In this document: piece by piece, positions 34,411-42,709 of the stretch
How positions within the stretch are numbered: the stretch's first letter is position 1
Layout of the letters: each line of letters begins with the position of its first letter
The notes under the pieces: model-generated
The model's input: the letters and a program-made list of their open reading frames with translations, nothing else
Database searches by the model: none
Told to the model about the DNA's origin: nothing
Translations under genes and position numbers: made by a program
NCBI RefSeq assembly: GCF_003852535.1
Contig: NZ_QAJP01000004.1
Span: 1-64,000 of the forward strand
Source of the DNA: Herminiimonas sp. KBW02
GTDB lineage: Bacteria; Pseudomonadota; Gammaproteobacteria; Burkholderiales; Burkholderiaceae_D
Length of the DNA: 64,000 nucleotides
Direction of reading: 5' to 3'

Positions 34411-34944
34411 CTAGGCATTTGTGAGCAATCCGTTCTCGGCGAATGAAAATGCCGGCCCTTCTCCAATGATGAAATGATCTAGTACACGAACGTCGATCGA
34501 TTCCAAAAGTGACGTAAGGCGCTTAGTAAGCAATTTATCTGCTTCACTGGGCTGGGTACTGCCGGAGGGATGGTTATGTGCCAAGATCATCGACGCCGCA
34601 TTGAGTGACATGGCGCGTTGAACGATTACGCGTGGGTGAACCGACGTCTGATGAATCGTTCCAAAGAACAGTGGTTCGTAAGCGATAACGCGATGTAGCG
34701 CATCCATAAAAACTACCGCGAAGACCTCTCGTTGCTCATTGATTAGTTGTAGGCGCAAATAATCCTTTACTTCTTGAGGGCAGCTTAATTTCGGCCCGTG
34801 TTTGATGACGTGTTCATCCAAGATTTCAATGGCGCGGTGCACAATCCAAGTATCTATGGCGGTAAGGTCGCTTAAGAAATCACTCCAAAGTCGCGGATTC
34901 TCGGTATCTTGAGTCAATGCGTATGTATCGATATTGGTCGTCAT
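34411..34944 (-). CDS. RadC-family JAB-domain protein
   Basis: This 177-residue protein is a RadC-like (DUF2466) MPN/JAB protein. The JAMM-type motif appears in ASMILAHNHPSGSTQPSEADKLLT, which gives the metal-binding His-x-His and Asp. It is shorter than core RadC because the N-terminal HhH is missing or poor. Such genes are frequent in integrated elements, where their function is unproven. The radC name should not be used for the housekeeping gene here. It is the last gene of a minus-strand series. Confidence 0.85.
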   Translation of the reverse strand: MTTNIDTYALTQDTENPRLWSDFLSDLTAIDTWIVHRAIEILDEHVIKHGPKLSCPQEVKDYLRLQLINEQREVFAVVFMDALHRVIAYEPLFFGTIHQTSVHPRVIVQRAMSLNAASMILAHNHPSGSTQPSEADKLLTKRLTSLLESIDVRVLDHFIIGEGPAFSFAENGLLTNA

Positions 34945-35018
34945 AGAACCTCCAGGTTGGGAGAGTGCAGGTCGGGAAATGACAGCACTTTTCGAGTATG
35001 TTGAATATGAGGTCGAAA

Positions 35019-35042
35019 AAAAGACCGCCGAAGCGGTCTTAA
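35019..35042 (-). terminator. Rho-independent terminator after the zinc-ribbon/SH3 gene
   Basis: On the minus strand AAGACCGC pairs with GCGGTCTT around TTCG and is followed by T residues. It lies about 60 bases after the stop of the 35102-36259 gene. Confidence 0.75.
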
Positions 35043-35101
35043 GGGGCGAGGGAAAGCGGTCTTTGCATTCTCCTTCGTGAAATTTTTGTTTTGAGTGCTG
35101 T

Positions 35102-36259
35102 TTAGAATCTCTGTTGCATTAAAACGATGCGGCTGCGATGGATAAAACCAATACGATTTCCTCCGATCTGAACTTTCCACCAATCAGAGTTTTGTGGATG
35201 TGTCTGAAAGGATGTCCCGCTTTCCACACGTCCGATGATGCTGCTCTGTCCGCTCGCTTGAGCGCGAACGTTTGTATAGCCGTCTGGATCATCAATGACG
35301 GCCTCAGCAGAAAATTCTCGTACGGACCGTGGTTGAATCTGTTTTCCATTGTCCTTCAGGACGCCGTTTGTAAATATGTACTGATGTGATTCGTTCCCTT
35401 GTCCTTGCATCGTGACCACTACCGAGTCGGCTCTACGCTCGGCTTGATAGATGTCCGAGCATGTTCCGAATGTCGGATAGCTTTGTGCACCACTCGCTCT
35501 GACCACGACAAAATTGAATAACGCAGGACATGCCGAACCGCCGGTATTTTCAATAAGGACGATATGATCATCGCCGATACGGTACGACTCTTTGATGGAC
35601 AATGAGGAGTTCGCTTGGATGGCTGGTTTGACCAAACGGCCATTCAGGATGAGTTGGGCGTGCTCATTGGTCGTGAGATGGCCGTAACGTGTTTCTAATA
35701 AATCGACTCCTTCTTTGTCTACGTTAGCTAATGTATTTTCATCATGTACATGCACAACGGGTGCTGCGCTCTCTGTTTCAATCGGTGGAACTGACAAATT
35801 GAGCCCCGCTACTACCTCATCGCTTGGGGATGGCTTTCTATGCTCGCCTGTACTGAAGCCAATCAGTAAATTAATTACTACTGCAGCAATCAAGACGACA
35901 ACGCCGGCGATGGACCATCGTCGCTGCGATTTGTTGAATTCTTCTATATTGGCCCAATTGCCTTTTCGCCAGGCTAGTTCGCGGCCTTTGAAACCAAGCC
36001 AGAAGCTGATGCCAAATCCGACGATGGGAATGAGTGCTAGCAAACCTAGCCAAACCCGAAATCGGATGGCCCAGATCGCGTTTAATAAGAGACCTCCCCA
36101 GCACCAGCCTTGAATACCCTCGGGGAGGGGTTCCAATACTTGTTTTGAGACAGGTGTCTTTGCTGGGGAGATGAATTTCGCGGCTTGAGGTGCGCCGCAC
36201 TCGGGGCAATGAATAGCGTTATCGGGAATTTCTTTACTACAGGCGTGGCACAAGGTCAT
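35102..36259 (-). CDS. Zinc-ribbon membrane protein with SH3 domain
   Basis: This 385-residue protein has an N-terminal zinc ribbon (CHACSKEIPDNAIHCPEC), then two to three membrane segments in about residues 50-140 (GLLALIPIVGFGISFWL and IAGVVVLIAAVVINLLIG), an extracytoplasmic central region, and a C-terminal bacterial SH3 domain (GYTNVRAQASGQSSIIGRV). The zinc ribbon is cytoplasmic by topology. It shares its N-terminal plan with the two genes upstream. Membrane sensing or cell-wall contact is inference. No close family with known function is recognised. Confidence 0.78.
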   Translation of the reverse strand: MTLCHACSKEIPDNAIHCPECGAPQAAKFISPAKTPVSKQVLEPLPEGIQGWCWGGLLLNAIWAIRFRVWLGLLALIPIVGFGISFWLGFKGRELAWRKGNWANIEEFNKSQRRWSIAGVVVLIAAVVINLLIGFSTGEHRKPSPSDEVVAGLNLSVPPIETESAAPVVHVHDENTLANVDKEGVDLLETRYGHLTTNEHAQLILNGRLVKPAIQANSSLSIKESYRIGDDHIVLIENTGGSACPALFNFVVVRASGAQSYPTFGTCSDIYQAERRADSVVVTMQGQGNESHQYIFTNGVLKDNGKQIQPRSVREFSAEAVIDDPDGYTNVRAQASGQSSIIGRVESGTSFQTHPQNSDWWKVQIGGNRIGFIHRSRIVLMQQRF

Positions 36260-36395
36260 GGCTATTTATTCCTCTATCTGAAAGGCACTTTTATCGTTGT
36301 ATTGGTAGAGCTTTATTGCGGCTTGAGAATGACGGGCGGCAGTGCGAGGAAATAAGAAAACAGGTCTTCCTTGCGAGGTTCCGCCATTGCCGTTT

Positions 36396-36857
36396 TTATC
36401 CCCCGATGAATGCGGTACTGAGCTGGACAAAAACGAACGTGCCTATCCATGTCCAAAAGTAGGCTGGACTATGATTGAAGGCCTTGGCGCGTTTCCAGAG
36501 ATAGACCGGGACCAGGATGGAAAATTTTCCAAAGTTGGCTGTATTGATACCATCTTTCTTTAGGCCTGCCTCGTCTCCCATGCAGAGACTAATATTGAGT
36601 ATTAGCGAGATATACCAGTACTTGCTAGCAGCCATGTCTTGCATCGCGTAATACTGGCTTGGTGCGAACACGCCGGCCACAATGCTTTCCACAAAAAGAC
36701 CGATTAGTGGGGCAAATGCGAGAGTCCACATAATCTTGTTGTTTGGGTTTGACACAGGCGAAGATGCTTTGGTCGCTGGTGCACCGCACTTTGGACACGC
36801 TGGCGCCGTTTCATGGATTTGATGAGAGCAATGTTGGCAGTTGAGAAAAGTACTCAT
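36396..36857 (-). CDS. Zinc-ribbon membrane protein
   Basis: This 153-residue protein begins with a zinc ribbon, CQHCSHQIHETAPACPKCGAP, followed by three to four hydrophobic segments (IMWTLAFAPLIGLFV, YWYISLILNISLCMG, FWTWIGTFVFVQLST). It is related to its neighbours at 36877-37221 and 35102-36259 in the ribbon sequence. I do not know its function. The order of the three genes on one strand suggests a duplicated set. Confidence 0.7.
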   Translation of the reverse strand: MSTFLNCQHCSHQIHETAPACPKCGAPATKASSPVSNPNNKIMWTLAFAPLIGLFVESIVAGVFAPSQYYAMQDMAASKYWYISLILNISLCMGDEAGLKKDGINTANFGKFSILVPVYLWKRAKAFNHSPAYFWTWIGTFVFVQLSTAFIGG

Positions 36858-36876
36858 TTTTTCCTTTATCTGAAGA

Positions 36877-37221
36877 TTAGTTAGGTTGGCTATTTCCTAA
36901 AACAATAAGAAATCCGAGTATTGCGAAGGTAATCGCGACAATTGCTAAGGTCTTCAGTGGTTTGTGTTGATACAAACTGATGCTCGCTAGGATCACGCTG
37001 CTTATTCCTAAAATACCCGAGCCCACAATTACGTCGAGGTCGTATCCCCCTTCGAAATCCAGACTACCTAGAAACATAAAGCCGGCGAGAATCGCTGAAA
37101 CGATGCTCATCCAGCCGGACTCTTTATTGACGCTCGCTGCAACCGCTTGAGTGGCGCCACACTGAGGACAGGAGGGGGCGCTTTCGTGTATTTCTTTGCT
37201 GCATCCGCGGCAAAAAACCAT
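36877..37221 (-). CDS. Small zinc-ribbon membrane protein
   Basis: This 114-residue protein has an N-terminal zinc ribbon, CRGCSKEIHESAPSCPQCGAT, and three hydrophobic segments with the last at LAIVAITFAILGFLIVLG. The start at 37221 is chosen for its AGGAG ribosome binding site 8 bases upstream; a frame to 37290 exists but lacks one. The gene is divergent from the XRE gene and shares its operator-like palindrome. Its role is unknown. Confidence 0.75.
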   Translation of the reverse strand: MVFCRGCSKEIHESAPSCPQCGATQAVAASVNKESGWMSIVSAILAGFMFLGSLDFEGGYDLDVIVGSGILGISSVILASISLYQHKPLKTLAIVAITFAILGFLIVLGNSQPN

Positions 37222-37329
37222 GGTGATTCTCCTATTTAGAAATGATGGGCAAGACCGCAGGGTTAATGTTTGTTGTTGAAAATTCAGCAATGCTCTTGCT
37301 TAGAGCATATTGGCTAGTAGCAACATGAT

Positions 37330-37372
37330 ATATCCTAAAACCGGTTTTGGGATATCCTAAATTGGGTTTGAG
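37330..37372. promoter_or_regulatory. 26-bp palindromic operator plus a second half-site
   Basis: From 37330 to 37355 the sequence is palindromic with one mismatched pair; the half-site reads ATATCCTAAAACC. A related half, TATCCTAAA, recurs at 37353-37361 and is followed by TTGGGTTTG. It lies 27 bases before the XRE start and in the divergent region, so autoregulation by XRE is likely. Confidence 0.7.
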
Positions 37373-37381
37373 AATGACTGG

Positions 37382-37648
37382 ATGCCAAATCCCATCCATG
37401 ATCCCCGATACACAGTGTTTCGAAGAATGCTGCAAGAGACCCGTATTGCTAAGGGACTATTGCAGACGGATGTGGCCGATAGGTTGGGGAAAAATCAGTC
37501 TTTCGTTTCGAAGTATGAGCGCGGTGAGAGGCGCCTAGATTTCCCCGAATTTCTCGACGTTGCACAGGTTCTAGATATAAAGGTTTCGGACTTCATTAAA
37601 AGGTACGAAGCGGAAATTGAAAATCTCTCAACCTCTTTTAAGAAGTAG
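37382..37648 (+). CDS. XRE-family helix-turn-helix regulator
   Basis: This 88-residue protein is a single XRE-type DNA-binding domain. The helix-turn-helix reads IAKGLLQTDVADRLGKNQSFVSKYERGERRL, followed by LDFPEFLDVAQVLDI. It has no extra ligand domain, so it is probably a simple repressor. The palindrome at 37330-37355 is the likely operator and would control both this gene and the divergent zinc-ribbon gene. The start at 37382 lacks a strong ribosome binding site. Confidence 0.9.
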   Translation: MPNPIHDPRYTVFRRMLQETRIAKGLLQTDVADRLGKNQSFVSKYERGERRLDFPEFLDVAQVLDIKVSDFIKRYEAEIENLSTSFKK

Positions 37649-37649
37649 T

Positions 37650-38609
37650 TCATTCCAATAGTGCAGTCGTTTGCCACAAAGCCTTAGCTTTCAATGCAGC
37701 TCCCTGGCCAAACCAGGCTGAATCAAGTCTATGGTCGATACTCTTGGCTCGCCGTTCGTGATCAACAAATTCAGTAACAGCCTGCAAAAGTCCGAACGCA
37801 GTTCCTTTTGCCGAGGGTAATTCTGCCCCGCGTCCTTTTCCTTCATAGATTCGCTTTATTTGACGCATGGTTCGCCCCATGTTTTGTAACTCATTGTTTT
37901 CAAAGGGTAAAGAGAAAAGAGTGTGTAAGAAGGCATTTACTTCTTGATCTTTGATCTTGCGTTCCGCCAGCTTGTTCATGCGATATCGAAAGTTGTCCCA
38001 GGCAGAAAACGAAATACCCAATTCCTTCTTGACCAACTCAGGTTCGAAGGTCGTGCTATGGGGAACCTTTACAACATCTTTCCCACCCGATAAGGCAATC
38101 GCCAAAGTATTATTGCAAACCACTCGCACGCTGGTGAACTGCGCCGTTGTCGCAAGACTGCCGTCACAGGCGGTTGCCAGCAACAGGTACCCGTTTATAC
38201 GATCCTTGGCTTTGATTGAGAAAGATTGTCCGGTCTTGGCCAGTGCCCAGAGTTTGCGGCCACCTTTCATGACGCCGGCCGTTTCCAATTCAAAACCAGA
38301 GCGTTCAGTCAGATCACGATAGAACTCCAAGATTTCGTCTGGCTGCACGACCTGGTATCGATTCGAGACGACAGACAGGGCAGCGTTGGTATCTGAGCGA
38401 TACAGTACCTTTTGGTGGCTAAACATTTGGATCTTTTCCGGTGCACCTAATAAGCCGGTATTGAAGCGAACAGGTGTTTCCATAATCTTGAAATCAAGTC
38501 CGGACTGACGGGCCCAGGTATTAAGGGGCTGATTAGGAGTGAGCGCTTTGCCCAAGCCGTGCCATGGGGTTTCTCCGGTAAAAGCCATCGTTTCAATTTC
38601 GTGTGACAT
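37650..38609 (-). CDS. DUF932 (phage/plasmid-like) protein
   Basis: This 319-residue protein belongs to the DUF932/TIGR03299 family found on phages, plasmids and integrated elements. The N-terminus, FTGETPWHGLGKALTPN, and the later CDGSLATTAQFTSVRVVCNNTL, match the family. The function is not known. GGGA lies upstream of the ATG at 38609; a longer frame starts at 38669. It ends one base from the stop of the convergent XRE gene. Presence supports the mobile character of the region. Confidence 0.85.
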   Translation of the reverse strand: MSHEIETMAFTGETPWHGLGKALTPNQPLNTWARQSGLDFKIMETPVRFNTGLLGAPEKIQMFSHQKVLYRSDTNAALSVVSNRYQVVQPDEILEFYRDLTERSGFELETAGVMKGGRKLWALAKTGQSFSIKAKDRINGYLLLATACDGSLATTAQFTSVRVVCNNTLAIALSGGKDVVKVPHSTTFEPELVKKELGISFSAWDNFRYRMNKLAERKIKDQEVNAFLHTLFSLPFENNELQNMGRTMRQIKRIYEGKGRGAELPSAKGTAFGLLQAVTEFVDHERRAKSIDHRLDSAWFGQGAALKAKALWQTTALLE

Positions 38610-38744
38610 TGTGTTCCCAGCATAAAAAACCCATGGCATCACAATCGACAGTCGTCGACGAGATGACATGGGAGGGTTTAAAAGAAAGAAGAAAAGGAAT
38701 TGGTTAAGTCGCGTAGAGATAGCGCTTAAGTTGGGGCAGCGGAG

Positions 38745-39137
38745 CTAATGAACGTTGAATGTATGTCCGCAGTGATGACATTTATTGTTAAGCATTACGG
38801 TACTGTCAACGATTCGGCCTAGCGCGATGCCTGTGGCACAACCTGCCGCGCCGCTAGCAAATGCATCAAGTACAGCGCCAGCGATGGCACCTATCGTTGC
38901 ACCAATCGGCCCGCCGACCATTCCGATCGAAGAGCCAATGCGGGCTCCTCTTGCATAACTAGCGATGCTGACACTCATACCTGCGACTGCTCCAATGACG
39001 CAGCCGGCTTTAGTAGCGTAATTTCTGCTCTCGATCTGATGCGAGCGGCACTGAGGACAGGCTTCTGATGAGGAATAGGGTGGGAAAGCCTCAATAGGCT
39101 CATCGGGGTCGTGTGGATAGACATAAGGATTTTCCAT
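38745..39137 (-). CDS. Glycine-zipper protein with split zinc ribbon
   Basis: This protein of about 130 residues has two Cys-x-x-Cys pairs that could form one ribbon: CPQC near the N-terminus and CHHC at the C-terminus. Between them is a Gly-rich, hydrophobic stretch (about residues 40-105) with repeats such as GGPIGATIGAIAGAV, resembling a glycine-zipper membrane insertion. The start is uncertain: 39137 has GAAAG upstream, and 39149 and 39197 are alternatives. It may associate with membranes; its function is unknown. Confidence 0.6.
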   Translation of the reverse strand: MENPYVYPHDPDEPIEAFPPYSSSEACPQCRSHQIESRNYATKAGCVIGAVAGMSVSIASYARGARIGSSIGMVGGPIGATIGAIAGAVLDAFASGAAGCATGIALGRIVDSTVMLNNKCHHCGHTFNVH

Positions 39138-39239
39138 GGTTTCTTTCATTGTGTTGATGAATGAACGCACTACAGCGAAATACCGGCTGAAGCTCATGGA
39201 AGTGATATGTGTTCGAAGTAGATTTCATTTAAACATTCG

Positions 39240-39259
39240 CATCCCATGAATATGGGATG
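39240..39259. promoter_or_regulatory. Palindrome, ATCCCAT-N4-ATGGGAT type (site B)
   Basis: CATCCCAT (39240-39247) and ATGGGATG (39252-39259) are perfect complements around GAAT. The 18-base core arrangement equals that of site A at 29901-29924. It lies between the divergent glycine-zipper and DUF4236 genes. A 10-bp direct repeat TTGTGGCAAC, spaced one helical turn, follows at 39296-39317. Confidence 0.55.
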
Positions 39260-39403
39260 GATCGTTCCTTATTGTTCGGTATGCTACTTTGTTCCTTGTG
39301 GCAACAATTGTGGCAACGATGTAATTGTCACTTAAGTAATCTCGCTGTCTATACCGAGGCAAAGTCGATATGCATGTACTCCTAACTAGGTTCCCTACCG
39401 CTT

Positions 39404-40579
39404 ATGCCAATTAGATTTAGAAAGTCAATTAAGCTTGCTCCTGGTATTCGCATGAATTTCAGTAGCAAGGGGGCTAGTTGGACAATCGGTCCTCGTGGCG
39501 CTTCTTTAGGTATTGGACAACGCGGCACCTACTTAAACACAGGTATAGCGGGATTTTCATCGCGCCAAAAGCTAGCAGGAAGCAGGGGTAACCATAACCA
39601 TGGTTCTAACACCAAGGTATCGATTGCTATCACTGTCGAAGTAAACGACTTAGGAGAAATTCTCTTCAAAGATGAGAATGGGATTCTGCTGACTGAGGAT
39701 GTAATAAAAGTTGCGAAAAAACAGAACGGTGATGTAATCCGCGAGCTTATCCAAAGAAAATGTGATCAGATTAACAGTCAAGTTGAGGCTTTAAGCGAGA
39801 TCCATCTGTATACCCCAGAATCGACACGGATCCCATCTTATGAGCCACTGCAGTACGGAGAGAGTCAGCCAGTCAAACCTCTTCCAATAAAACCCAACTT
39901 TTTTAATCGTTGGTTCAAAAAAACGATTGCAAGAATCGAAGCACAGAATGCAAAAACTCAGTTGAAATATGAAGACGATCTTTCTAAGTGGACTAGTGAT
40001 CGACTTGAATTCGATACAGCGCAACGTAATAAGCAGGATTTAATTGCTAAGGTAATCCAGGGCGATACTCTATCAATGGAAATATTTTTGGAAGAGGTTT
40101 TGCAAGATATTGTCTGGCCTAGGGAAACGACTCTTTCTTTTGATATCTTGGAAGAAGGAAAAAAAGTTGTCGTTGATGTTGATCTACCTGAGATTGAAGA
40201 CATGCCCGATAAGGTAGCAAGTGTTCCACAGCGTGGTTATCGCTTATCGGTCAAAGAGATCAGTGCTACACAAGTTCAGAAAAACTATATGCGTCATGTG
40301 CATGCAGTCGGTTTTCGAATTATTGGAGAGATCTTTGCTGCGCTTCCAACGGTTAATCTGGTCTTGTTATCAGGGTACTCCCAAAGGGCAAGTATTCGAA
40401 CGGGGGAAATAGAAGATGAGTACTTGTATTCTGTAAAAGTACGTAGGGAAGAGTGGGGTCGTATTCAGTTTGCGAATTTGACTCATATTGAAGTTGGGGA
40501 ATCTCTATCTCAGTTCGAACTTAAACGTAGTATGAGTAAGACGGGAGTATTTAAAGCTATTAAACCTATAGAGGAATGA
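39404..40579 (+). CDS. DUF4236 N-terminal domain protein
   Basis: This 391-residue protein has a DUF4236 domain at its N-terminus: RFRKSIKLAPGIRMNFSSKG and GASLGIGQRGTYLNTGI. The rest contains basic and coiled-coil segments near residues 160-220 and a beta-rich C-terminus. DUF4236 proteins are small beta domains of unknown role, often with extra domains. It lies between the glycine-zipper and zinc-ribbon genes. No strong ribosome binding site precedes the ATG. Confidence 0.78.
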   Translation: MPIRFRKSIKLAPGIRMNFSSKGASWTIGPRGASLGIGQRGTYLNTGIAGFSSRQKLAGSRGNHNHGSNTKVSIAITVEVNDLGEILFKDENGILLTEDVIKVAKKQNGDVIRELIQRKCDQINSQVEALSEIHLYTPESTRIPSYEPLQYGESQPVKPLPIKPNFFNRWFKKTIARIEAQNAKTQLKYEDDLSKWTSDRLEFDTAQRNKQDLIAKVIQGDTLSMEIFLEEVLQDIVWPRETTLSFDILEEGKKVVVDVDLPEIEDMPDKVASVPQRGYRLSVKEISATQVQKNYMRHVHAVGFRIIGEIFAALPTVNLVLLSGYSQRASIRTGEIEDEYLYSVKVRREEWGRIQFANLTHIEVGESLSQFELKRSMSKTGVFKAIKPIEE

Positions 40580-40655
40580 CGTTCTATTCCATATGGTTAA
40601 ATACCATACTTTAGCTATGTGATAACTAAAATATTTTATTAAAGGGAGGCCGATT

Positions 40656-41207
40656 ATGGCGGCTACTAAACGCTCACTCAATAAGTGCGTGGACTGTAAA
40701 TACACTTGGTATCCCAAGGGAAAAGATCTATCCGCAAGATGTCCAGAATGTGCGAGTGTGAACGTTAAATACGCAGGGATGGGCTTACTAGGTCAACTAG
40801 GAATGGGTGCAGTTATCGTGGTAGGACTTTTAATTTTCTCTGGGAAGGACAAATCTCCGATTCAATCGACAACGAACGATGCGATCGTCGGGGAACACTT
40901 ACGCTCACCGGATGAGCCTATATCGGGCGTCTCCGTTTCCTCCAATGACGAAACTGAATCAGGAAAAAATAAAGTATTTGATCAGGTCGAATATGGAACA
41001 ACTAAACACGGTTCGACATTGCCGCCAGTAAGCCGACGCGATACTTCACCGGTATCTCAAACGCAAGTGAGTGGCAACATAGAGAAAACATATTCAGAAC
41101 ATGAGATTAATCAGATGGAAATTGAGAAACAATATCAAGGTGATGACCCTATTGTGCGTCGTAGATTACAACTACCTTCAAGGGATACCGGGAGGTTGAT
41201 TCCGTAA
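40656..41207 (+). CDS. Zinc-ribbon single-pass membrane protein
   Basis: This 183-residue protein starts with a zinc ribbon (CVDCKYTWYPKGKDLSARCPEC) and has one membrane segment (LGMGAVIVVGLLIFSG) near residues 48-65. The C-terminal 115 residues are polar and low-complexity. GGGAGG before the ATG at 40656 supports the start. It belongs to the local set of zinc-ribbon proteins and is convergent with the coiled-coil gene at 41354. Confidence 0.75.
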   Translation: MAATKRSLNKCVDCKYTWYPKGKDLSARCPECASVNVKYAGMGLLGQLGMGAVIVVGLLIFSGKDKSPIQSTTNDAIVGEHLRSPDEPISGVSVSSNDETESGKNKVFDQVEYGTTKHGSTLPPVSRRDTSPVSQTQVSGNIEKTYSEHEINQMEIEKQYQGDDPIVRRRLQLPSRDTGRLIP

Positions 41208-41353
41208 CGATATTTTTCTGGACGCCTATCTGTTATTTTTGTTGTTTTCTTTTCTTGATGGTATTGCATATCTATCAGCTAAGTTGCGATTTTCCGTGAC
41301 TTTCTTGATGTAGATTTTATCTACGTTACTCCAAGCATAAAGAAGGCATAGAC

Positions 41354-42709
41354 TCAGGTTTTTTTTGCCAGATCAAAATTCTTTATTTCTTGTAGATTGC
41401 TTTGCAGTGTTCCGGCCACTACTTTTAAAGGCACAACTCCTACACCCAGAGCACGTTCAATAGCAAGATTGTCACCGCGGTCCGCAAGTAATCCCTGCAA
41501 CTTTGAAAATTCTCCGCACCAAATAGTCTCAACGTCCTTATCTCGACTGATATCTCTGTCGGCCTCTAACGCCACGGCCCTTACCTGTAAACGGCCATTC
41601 TGAGCATTTCCTCCAATTTCGACGCCATAGCCAGGTAGCGCGGCTTTTTTTGCGACAACTCGACCATCTGTAGCCCAAGCAGTTTCCATTCCTTCGCTGA
41701 TTTCGTAGCCTAGCTGCGCCAGCCCTTGTAGGATAACCTGGCGCCGCGCCTCTGCTTCCTTGCGTTGCCGAGCCTGGGCAATTAATGTTCTGCATTCATC
41801 TGTGAGTTCAGTTATCGCCTGTAAAGACATCAATGGCTTACAAGCTTCAATGCGTTCGAGTAGTGTTGTTGTAGTTAGATCATGGGCCTGCAGTTCTGCG
41901 ACAAGCGCTCTCAATTCAGTCATAGTGGACCGATATGTTCGGGCGCTCTCCAGATCGGCGGCCAAGTCTAAAATTAAGCTATCCAAGATGAGGTTTTGTT
42001 TTGAACTGACTTCCATCTTCTCAACTTTGCTCAATCTTTCAATATAGTTTGCTGTTCGATCGCTGCCCAAAAGCATCTCGAGTTCAGCAATCTGTTGATC
42101 AATGCGCGCTATTCTTGGGTTCTGGGTAAGGGGAACATGCGTTGCTTTCCAAGTCGTGAAATCTTGTTTCTCTAATCCAACCATGAGAGCTTCTGCTGCT
42201 GTACGCTGTGCTTCAGACAAGTCTTTGCTGCTAAAGGGCGTCGTAAGTAATGAAAATCCGCGCGCAAGGATGGTGTCCATATTGGGGGCGGCTTTGCCAG
42301 CAGCTAGCGTTCTTAGTTCTTCATATAGTTTTGTCGGAATGGCAATATCTCGAGCCTCAAGCATCTGTATTAACGTTGAGGCACTATCTCGCCCATGGCG
42401 ATGGCGTTTTCGCTCTTGTACTGCTTTTTCGGAGGCTATTCGATGGCGTCGATCAAGATCAGCGGTTAGAAACGCAATTTCATCAGGAACTTTCTTTTGT
42501 AAATCCATGAATGCGTCTTGTTTTAACAGGATATCAAAAGCCTTTCTGCGATGCAGCGTCGTAGCGATTTCTTCATCAGTTAGTTCCTTAATCCTTTTGC
42601 CATCGTTGCTCCACATTGCAATGGTCTGGTCTAGGCGACGCAGATGTCCCTCACAGATAGAAATTATTTCTTCGCGAGTAACAATACGTACAACTTTGGG
42701 GCCGCTCAT
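41354..42709 (-). CDS. Coiled-coil protein coupled to the kinase-helicase gene
   Basis: This 451-residue protein is mainly helical and charged, with several coiled-coil segments through about residue 340, then a compact C-terminal region (GYGVEIGGNAQNGRLQVRAV followed by DVETIWCGEFSKLQGLL) that may be a small alpha-beta domain. It begins MSGPKVVRIVTREE. Its ATG at 42709 overlaps the stop of the 2095-residue gene in ATGA, so the two are probably translated together and may act in one complex. I do not recognise a family. A frame extension to 42895 lies inside the upstream gene and is rejected as the start. Confidence 0.8.
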   Translation of the reverse strand: MSGPKVVRIVTREEIISICEGHLRRLDQTIAMWSNDGKRIKELTDEEIATTLHRRKAFDILLKQDAFMDLQKKVPDEIAFLTADLDRRHRIASEKAVQERKRHRHGRDSASTLIQMLEARDIAIPTKLYEELRTLAAGKAAPNMDTILARGFSLLTTPFSSKDLSEAQRTAAEALMVGLEKQDFTTWKATHVPLTQNPRIARIDQQIAELEMLLGSDRTANYIERLSKVEKMEVSSKQNLILDSLILDLAADLESARTYRSTMTELRALVAELQAHDLTTTTLLERIEACKPLMSLQAITELTDECRTLIAQARQRKEAEARRQVILQGLAQLGYEISEGMETAWATDGRVVAKKAALPGYGVEIGGNAQNGRLQVRAVALEADRDISRDKDVETIWCGEFSKLQGLLADRGDNLAIERALGVGVVPLKVVAGTLQSNLQEIKNFDLAKKT

